This document shows positions 6,893-11,029 of a DNA stretch of 11,029 nt, one piece after another. Made by a program: the position numbers and the translations under genes. The stretch's first letter is position 1. The number at the start of each line of letters is the position of its first letter. This DNA is from Balneolales bacterium (GTDB lineage Bacteria; Bacteroidota; Rhodothermia; Balneolales; Natronogracilivirgulaceae): contig SKIC01000020.1 in the NCBI GenBank assembly GCA_007116685.1, forward strand, positions 1 to 11,029. The letters run 5' to 3'. The notes under the pieces are model-generated. The model had not been told where the DNA came from, made no database searches, and saw nothing but the letters and a program-made list of their open reading frames with translations.

Positions 6893-6927
6893 GCCAGAAA
6901 TCGGGAATGGTATCCTCTGGCAATACC
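6893..6927 (+). other. Possible structured leader of pdhA mRNA
   Basis: Two short inverted repeats interlock: GCCAGA (6893-6898) with TCTGGC (6916-6921), and GGTAT (6909-6913) with ATACC (6923-6927). Together they would form a pseudoknot-like or mutually interfering pair. The arms are only 6 and 5 bp, so this may be chance. I recognise no riboswitch family. A Shine-Dalgarno GGAG (6957-6960) lies 7 bases before the pdhA ATG. Confidence 0.22.
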
Positions 6928-6967
6928 TTATACAGGGACACAAAACAGTTAAATTCGGAGTTTATTA

Positions 6968-8047
6968 ATGTCTAAGAAAAAAGATCAGGTTGCGGGTTTT
7001 ACCCCTACCGGCGTTGTCTATAAAACTACAGACTTGCCTAAAGCAACCCGTAAAAGCCATAAATCTCTTGGTATTAAAGAAGAGGATTTACTCGGTTTGT
7101 ACGAATCAATGTACAAACAACGTCGATTTGAGGAGCGTGCTGCACAACAGTATCAAAAAGGGAAATTTGGTGGATTTCTTCACTTATATATCGGTCAGGA
7201 AGCACTGTCCACCGGAGTTGTTCACGCTCTGAATCAGGATGACGACATTATTACTGCTTATCGTTGTCATGGCTGGGCTCTGGCACGTGGAACTTCAGCG
7301 AATGCTTGTATGTCTGAATTATTCGGAAAAGTAGACGGATGCAGCAGAGGTAAGGGCGGTTCCATGCACTTTTTTGATCTCGAAAATCATTTCTGGGGCG
7401 GACACGCTATTGTAGGTGCTCATCTTCCTTTAGCGGCGGGTTTGGCGTTTGCTAACAAATACAATGATAATGATAGAATTGCTACCTGTTTCTTTGGCGA
7501 TGGCGCTATCGATCAGGGTTCTGTAAACGAGAGTTTCAATCTCGCAGCATTATGGAATTTGCCGGTGATTTTTGTAGTCGAAAATAATGGCTACTCCATG
7601 GGTACAGCTGTAAATCGCCACACTGCCGGTGAATTGGTTGAGCGTGCCGCACCATACAATATGAAACGCGACGTTGTTAACGGTATGGATTTATTCAGCG
7701 TAATTGAGAAATTTTCTGAGGCAGCTGAATATGTGAGAAACGAGCAAAAGCCTTACTTCATGGAAGTTCGAACCTACCGCTACAGAGGGCATTCTATGAG
7801 TGACCCCGGAAATTATCGTACAAAAGAAGAGTTGGAAGAATTTAGAGCAAATGACCCCATCGAAAGATTGAAGTCTTATTTGTTTGATAAAGAACTCGCT
7901 ACCGATGATGATTTGAAAGAAATTGAAGATCGTCTGGAGCAAGAAATTTTGGATGCTGTAGATTTTGCTGAAAACGCTGAGTTACCACCAGCCGAAGATC
8001 TCTACAAGCATGTTTATGTGGAAGATGATTTTCCATACCACGTTTAA
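6968..8047 (+). CDS. pdhA: Pyruvate dehydrogenase E1 component, alpha subunit
   Basis: This 359-residue subunit forms the alpha2-beta2 E1 enzyme that decarboxylates pyruvate with thiamine diphosphate and passes the acetyl group to the lipoyl arm of E2. The thiamine-diphosphate motif is clear: GDG at 177-179 and ENN ending at 207, about 30 residues apart, with GGHAIVGAHLPLA (144-156) before it. YRYRGHSMSDP (270-280) is the conserved loop that carries the regulatory serine in mitochondrial enzymes; regulation by phosphorylation is not implied here. A lysine-rich stretch of about 35 residues precedes the core. ATG 6968 has GGAG seven bases upstream. pdhB follows 34 bp later and then pdhC. The similarity is to the alphaproteobacterial/mitochondrial type of E1 alpha, not the single-chain AceE. 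A branched-chain or acetoin E1 is less likely given the loop sequence. Confidence 0.94.
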   Translation: MSKKKDQVAGFTPTGVVYKTTDLPKATRKSHKSLGIKEEDLLGLYESMYKQRRFEERAAQQYQKGKFGGFLHLYIGQEALSTGVVHALNQDDDIITAYRCHGWALARGTSANACMSELFGKVDGCSRGKGGSMHFFDLENHFWGGHAIVGAHLPLAAGLAFANKYNDNDRIATCFFGDGAIDQGSVNESFNLAALWNLPVIFVVENNGYSMGTAVNRHTAGELVERAAPYNMKRDVVNGMDLFSVIEKFSEAAEYVRNEQKPYFMEVRTYRYRGHSMSDPGNYRTKEELEEFRANDPIERLKSYLFDKELATDDDLKEIEDRLEQEILDAVDFAENAELPPAEDLYKHVYVEDDFPYHV

Positions 8048-8081
8048 CTCACCCAAACCATTTAGTTAATAATCTATCAAT

Positions 8082-9065
8082 ATGGCAGAATTACAATTCA
8101 GAGAAGCAATTCGTGAAGCATTAAACGAAGAAATGCGCCGCGATGAATCCATCGTAATCATGGGTGAAGAAGTAGCCGAGTATAATGGCGCTTACAAAGT
8201 TACACAAGGTATGTTGGATGAGTTTGGCTCAAAAAGAGTTATCGATACTCCAATTTCAGAGCTTGGCTTTGCAGGTATTGGTGTTGGTGCAGCAATGAAC
8301 GGCCTTCGTCCAATTATCGAATTTATGACCTTCAACTTTGCTTTGGTTGGAATCGATCAAATCCTAAATAATGCCGCAAAGTTACGTTATATGAGTGGAG
8401 GACAAATTTCCATCCCTATGGTATTTCGCGGACCAAACGCTGGTGCAGGTCAGCTCGGTGCAACGCACTCTGTTTCTTACGAGAGTTTGTATGCGCACTA
8501 TCCTGGACTTAAAGTGATGTATCCATCTGAGCCCGGTGACGCAAAAGGAATGTTGAAAACAGCTATCCGTGACAATAACCCTGTAATTTTCCTCGAATCA
8601 GAGCAAATGTACGGTATGAAAGGTTATGTTCCTGATGAAGAGGATTACATCATTCCAATGGGTAAAGCCAAAATCAAAAGAGAAGGAACAGATGTAACTC
8701 TTGTGGCTCACGGTAAAGCATATCACGTAGCTGTTCAGGCAGCTCAGCAGTTGGCAAAAGATGGCATCGAGTGCGAGATTATTGATCCACGTACCATAAA
8801 GCCTTTCGATATGGAAACCGTAATCGAATCTGTTAAGAAAACAAACCGTTGTGTAGTTGTTGATGAGTCGCATCCATTTGGCGGCATTGCTTCAGAAGTA
8901 GGCTTCCAAATACAAAGAGATGCTTTTGACTACCTGGATGCACCGGTATTGCGTGTTTGTCTGCCCGATGTTCCGGCGCCATTTGCTAAAAACCTCTACG
9001 ATTTATGGTTTTTGGACAAAAAACAGGTTATTGATGCGGTAAATACCGTAACTTACAGAAACTAA
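8082..9065 (+). CDS. pdhB: Pyruvate dehydrogenase E1 component, beta subunit
   Basis: This 327-residue partner of PdhA completes the E1 heterotetramer and its thiamine-diphosphate sites. Family blocks run in order: FREAIREALNEEMRRDE (6-22), MGEEVAEYNGAYKVTQG (27-43), DTPISELGFAGIGVGAA (55-71) with Glu60 at the position that activates the cofactor's aminopyrimidine ring, FRGPNAGAGQLGATHS with His129, and YPGLKV. The C-terminal transketolase-type domain contains EIIDPRTIKPFD and VVVDESHPFGGIASEV, the usual E2-binding half. Length is normal for the family. ATG 8082 is the first in frame and has only an A/T-rich upstream sequence with no Shine-Dalgarno. It lies 34 bp after pdhA and 25 bp before pdhC, so the three genes are almost surely one transcript. 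Confidence 0.95.
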   Translation: MAELQFREAIREALNEEMRRDESIVIMGEEVAEYNGAYKVTQGMLDEFGSKRVIDTPISELGFAGIGVGAAMNGLRPIIEFMTFNFALVGIDQILNNAAKLRYMSGGQISIPMVFRGPNAGAGQLGATHSVSYESLYAHYPGLKVMYPSEPGDAKGMLKTAIRDNNPVIFLESEQMYGMKGYVPDEEDYIIPMGKAKIKREGTDVTLVAHGKAYHVAVQAAQQLAKDGIECEIIDPRTIKPFDMETVIESVKKTNRCVVVDESHPFGGIASEVGFQIQRDAFDYLDAPVLRVCLPDVPAPFAKNLYDLWFLDKKQVIDAVNTVTYRN

Positions 9066-9090
9066 TTTTCACTACAAGGAATACGACAGC

Positions 9091-10374
9091 ATGGCCATAG
9101 TAATTGATATGCCCAAACTCAGTGACACCATGGAAGAAGGTGTTATTGCTAAATGGAACGTTAAAGAAGGAGATAAGGTCTCTTCCGGCGATATTATTGC
9201 GGAAGTGGAAACCGACAAAGCCACTATGGATGTAGAGGTTTTTGATGCCGGTACCATTCTGAAAATAGTCGCCAAAGAAGGAGATGCTGTTCCTCTTGGC
9301 GGGATAATGGCTGTAATTGGAGACGAAGGCGAAGATATTTCAGACTTACTTGCAGACCAGGGAGGCTCTGATTCTGAGGAAAAAGCGCCTGCAAAGTCTG
9401 ATTCAAAAGAGTCTAAAGATTCCAAAGATGAAGATTTTGATCCACTTTTTGGTGATTTGGAAAAGAAAGAAAAAGCCGAATCCTCAGATGCTTCTTCCGA
9501 AAGCCAGGATGATTCCGATGACCGGGTAAAAGCATCTCCATTAGCACGTAAAATGGCGGAAGAGCGCGGTATTTCTTTGTCGAAAATTGACGGAAGCGGA
9601 CCAAACGGTCGTATCGTTAAAAAAGATGTAGAGACATTCAAAGAAAGCGCTCCTGCGGCCTCTGCTCCAACTTTTGATACACCAACAGCATCCCGTGAAG
9701 ATCAGGATATCAAAATCACTCAAATGCGCAAAACCATCGCTAAACGATTAGCAGAGAGCAAATTCACTAATCCGCACTTTTACGAGACTATCGATATCGA
9801 CATGAAGCGCGCTATCGAAACTCGCAAGGCCTTAAACGAAATCAGCGAAGTGAAAATCTCTTTCAATGATTTTGTTGTGAAAGCAGCGGCTATGGCTCTG
9901 CGCAAGCATCCTGATATTAACAGCTCCTGGTTGGGTGATATCATCAGAAAGCACGGTAATGTACACGTAGCCGTGGCTGTCGCCGTTGATGAAGGCTTAC
10001 TAACTCCTGTAATTCGTCACACTGACCAAAAAGGATTGGCGCAAATTTCTGCTGAGACCAAAGAATTAGCAGGTAAAGCGAGAAATAAAGAACTTCAGCC
10101 TCAGGATTGGGAAGGAAGTACCTTTACCGTTAGTAACCTCGGTATGTTTGGTATTGAAGAATTCACTGCCATCATCAATCCACCTAATGCATGTATTCTT
10201 GCTGTTGGTAGTATCCGTGATGTGCCCGTTGTAGAAAATGGAGCCGTAGTACCAGGCAAACGCATGAAAGTTACACTTTCCAGTGATCACCGTGTGGTTG
10301 ACGGCGCAAAGGCTGCGGAATTCCTCCAAACCTTCCGCGGATATTTGGAAAATCCGGCTACGATGTTGCTGTAA
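9091..10374 (+). CDS. pdhC: Dihydrolipoamide acetyltransferase (E2) of pyruvate dehydrogenase
   Basis: This 427-residue core subunit transfers the acetyl group to CoA. One lipoyl domain (about 1-78) carries the modified lysine Lys43 in VETDKATMDVEV. The subunit-binding domain (about 146-183) reads VKASPLARKMAEERGISLSK, then GSGPNGRIVKKDV. The catalytic domain starts near 208 (KITQMRKTIAKRLAESK) and ends with SSDHRVVDGAKAAEF, giving His400 and Asp404 of the HxxxDG motif, and the classical C-terminus NPATMLL. The linker between lipoyl and binding domains (about 84-145) is unusual: rich in Ser, Asp, Glu and Lys instead of the Ala/Pro-rich swinging arm of many E2s. A second, shorter Ala/Pro/Thr linker lies at 184-206. 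AAGGA (9076-9080) lies ten bases before ATG 9091. An E3 gene is not present in the window. The operon context argues for pyruvate and against 2-oxoglutarate as substrate. Confidence 0.95.
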   Translation: MAIVIDMPKLSDTMEEGVIAKWNVKEGDKVSSGDIIAEVETDKATMDVEVFDAGTILKIVAKEGDAVPLGGIMAVIGDEGEDISDLLADQGGSDSEEKAPAKSDSKESKDSKDEDFDPLFGDLEKKEKAESSDASSESQDDSDDRVKASPLARKMAEERGISLSKIDGSGPNGRIVKKDVETFKESAPAASAPTFDTPTASREDQDIKITQMRKTIAKRLAESKFTNPHFYETIDIDMKRAIETRKALNEISEVKISFNDFVVKAAAMALRKHPDINSSWLGDIIRKHGNVHVAVAVAVDEGLLTPVIRHTDQKGLAQISAETKELAGKARNKELQPQDWEGSTFTVSNLGMFGIEEFTAIINPPNACILAVGSIRDVPVVENGAVVPGKRMKVTLSSDHRVVDGAKAAEFLQTFRGYLENPATMLL

Positions 10375-10396
10375 GTATAAACCTAAGCTAGTACGA

Positions 10397-10431
10397 ATTC
10401 ATGGTACAGGTCTGAGACCTGTACCATGAAT
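10397..10431. repeat. Perfect 16-bp-arm hairpin between convergent pdhC and menB
   Basis: ATTCATGGTACAGGTC (10397-10412) and GACCTGTACCATGAAT (10416-10431) are exact reverse complements around the 3-base loop TGA. An additional copy of the outer arm, CCATGAATTC (10436-10445), can pair with GAATTCATGG (10395-10404). No T-run follows on either strand, so it is not a textbook intrinsic terminator. It may be a dispersed REP-like palindrome or a transcript-end stabilising stem shared by both converging genes. Confidence 0.75.
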
Positions 10432-10456
10432 AATTCCATGAATTCCTATAACCTAT

Positions 10457-11029
10457 CTACAAACTAAGCCAAGGGAATTTTCTGAAATCCGGCTTTCTTT
10501 TTTCGAGGAATGCGTTTCTTCCTTCTTCGGCTTCTTCGGTCATATATGCAAGACGAGTGGCTTCGCCTGAAAAAACTTGCTGACCAACCATGCCATCATC
10601 TACAAGATTAAAAGCGAATTTTATCATTCTAATGGCAGTCGGACTTTTTCCAAGAATTTCCTGCGCCCACTGATAGGCTGTTTCTTCAAGTTCGTCATGG
10701 GGGACAACAGCGTTTACCATTCCCATCTCAAACGCTTCCTGAGCGGAGTAGTTTCTGCCAAGAAAGAAAATTTCACGCCCACGTTTTTGCCCGACCTGAC
10801 GAGCCAAAAGCGCAGAACCATAGCCACCGTCAAAACTGGCTACGTCGGCATCGGTTTGTTTAAAAACGGCGTGTTCTTTACTGGCTAAGGTCATATCACA
10901 AACTACGTGCAAACTGTGTCCGCCACCAACAGCCCAGCCGGGCACCACACAAATAACAACTTTACTCATGAAGCGGATGAGGCGCTGTATATCCAATACA
11001 TTCAGGCGCTGTACGCCGTCATCACCTTC
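10457..11029 (-). CDS. menB: 1,4-dihydroxy-2-naphthoyl-CoA synthase, C-terminal part (cut by right window edge)
   Basis: The frame runs from the window edge to TAG at 10457-10459 and gives 190 residues of the crotonase-fold enzyme that closes the second ring of the menaquinone precursor from O-succinylbenzoyl-CoA. The visible part begins EGDDGVQRLNVLDIQRLIRF, which belongs to the middle of MenB, so the true start lies outside. Hallmarks are the oxyanion-hole segment GWAVGGGHSLHVVCDMTLAS, FKQTDADVASFDGGYGS, VGQKRGREIFFLGRNY, and the MenB-specific tail YMTEEAEEGRNAFLEKR then PDFRKFPW. The Asp in QTD (codon 10852-10850) marks the class that supplies its own carboxylate; the E. coli class has Gly there and needs bicarbonate. 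The usual DVGSFDGG reads DVASFDGG here. It converges on pdhC. It indicates menaquinone-based respiration. A generic enoyl-CoA hydratase is unlikely given the tail. Confidence 0.95.
   Translation of the reverse strand, partial: EGDDGVQRLNVLDIQRLIRFMSKVVICVVPGWAVGGGHSLHVVCDMTLASKEHAVFKQTDADVASFDGGYGSALLARQVGQKRGREIFFLGRNYSAQEAFEMGMVNAVVPHDELEETAYQWAQEILGKSPTAIRMIKFAFNLVDDGMVGQQVFSGEATRLAYMTEEAEEGRNAFLEKRKPDFRKFPWLSL

Noticed and set aside
9072..9641. A 189-codon serine-rich reading frame antisense to pdhC
   Set aside because: It mirrors the low-complexity Ser/Asp/Glu/Lys codons of the E2 linker and lipoyl domain on the opposite strand; no domain, start signal or independent support.
1..11029. 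Mobile element, prophage, CRISPR, defence or toxin-antitoxin system
   Set aside because: All genes are housekeeping or transport genes with even composition; no transposase, integrase, spaced direct repeats, tRNA or target-site duplications were seen.

Overview
The window looks like ordinary chromosome from a free-living, menaquinone-using bacterium of moderate G+C. The best guess is the Bacteroidota/Balneolota/Rhodothermota group. Supporting this are promoter -7 elements of the TAnnTTTG type in front of the mechanosensitive channel and the pyruvate dehydrogenase operon, a menB gene, and a heterotetrameric E1 pyruvate dehydrogenase. Several genes nevertheless have good Shine-Dalgarno sequences (fbpB, fbpC, pdhA). 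The taxonomic guess is inference and is not proven by any marker gene here.

Layout, left to right. (1) Positions 1-705, plus strand: the 3' end of a dTDP-glucose 4,6-dehydratase gene (rfbB/rmlB), then methylglyoxal synthase (mgsA) 12 bp later. (2) 732-2024, minus strand: an APC-superfamily amino-acid permease, convergent with mgsA. (3) 2170-5812, minus strand: a compact ferric-iron ABC importer operon in the order binding protein - fused permease - ATPase. Its genes overlap by a few bases and it ends in a candidate intrinsic terminator at 2076-2137. The permease reading frame extends about 280 bp upstream of its first ATG/GTG/TTG codon, and its most likely start is a non-canonical ATA (or ATT) codon behind a strong GGGAGG ribosome binding site. 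(4) 5813-5921: a 109-bp divergent control region with a 15-bp perfect palindrome resembling DtxR/MntR-family metal boxes, a degenerate second copy, and opposed -7 elements. (5) 5922-6791, plus strand: a small MscS-type mechanosensitive channel. (6) 6968-10374, plus strand: pdhA-pdhB-pdhC, the E1 alpha, E1 beta and E2 subunits of pyruvate dehydrogenase, with a leader of roughly 85 nt. E3 is not in the window. (7) 10375-10456: a convergent spacer with a perfect 16-bp-arm hairpin lacking a U-tract. (8) 10457-11029, minus strand: the C-terminal part of naphthoate synthase (menB), cut by the right edge.

Functionally the genes serve central metabolism (pyruvate to acetyl-CoA, the methylglyoxal bypass), respiration (menaquinone), iron supply, osmotic protection and surface sugar synthesis. 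No phage, transposase, CRISPR, toxin-antitoxin or defence genes are present, and I see no undescribed multi-gene system. The points most worth a second look are the start codon of the iron permease, the putative metal-responsive operator pair, and the long hairpin after pdhC. No gene-free stretch exceeds 300 bp; the longest is the 176-bp pdh upstream region.
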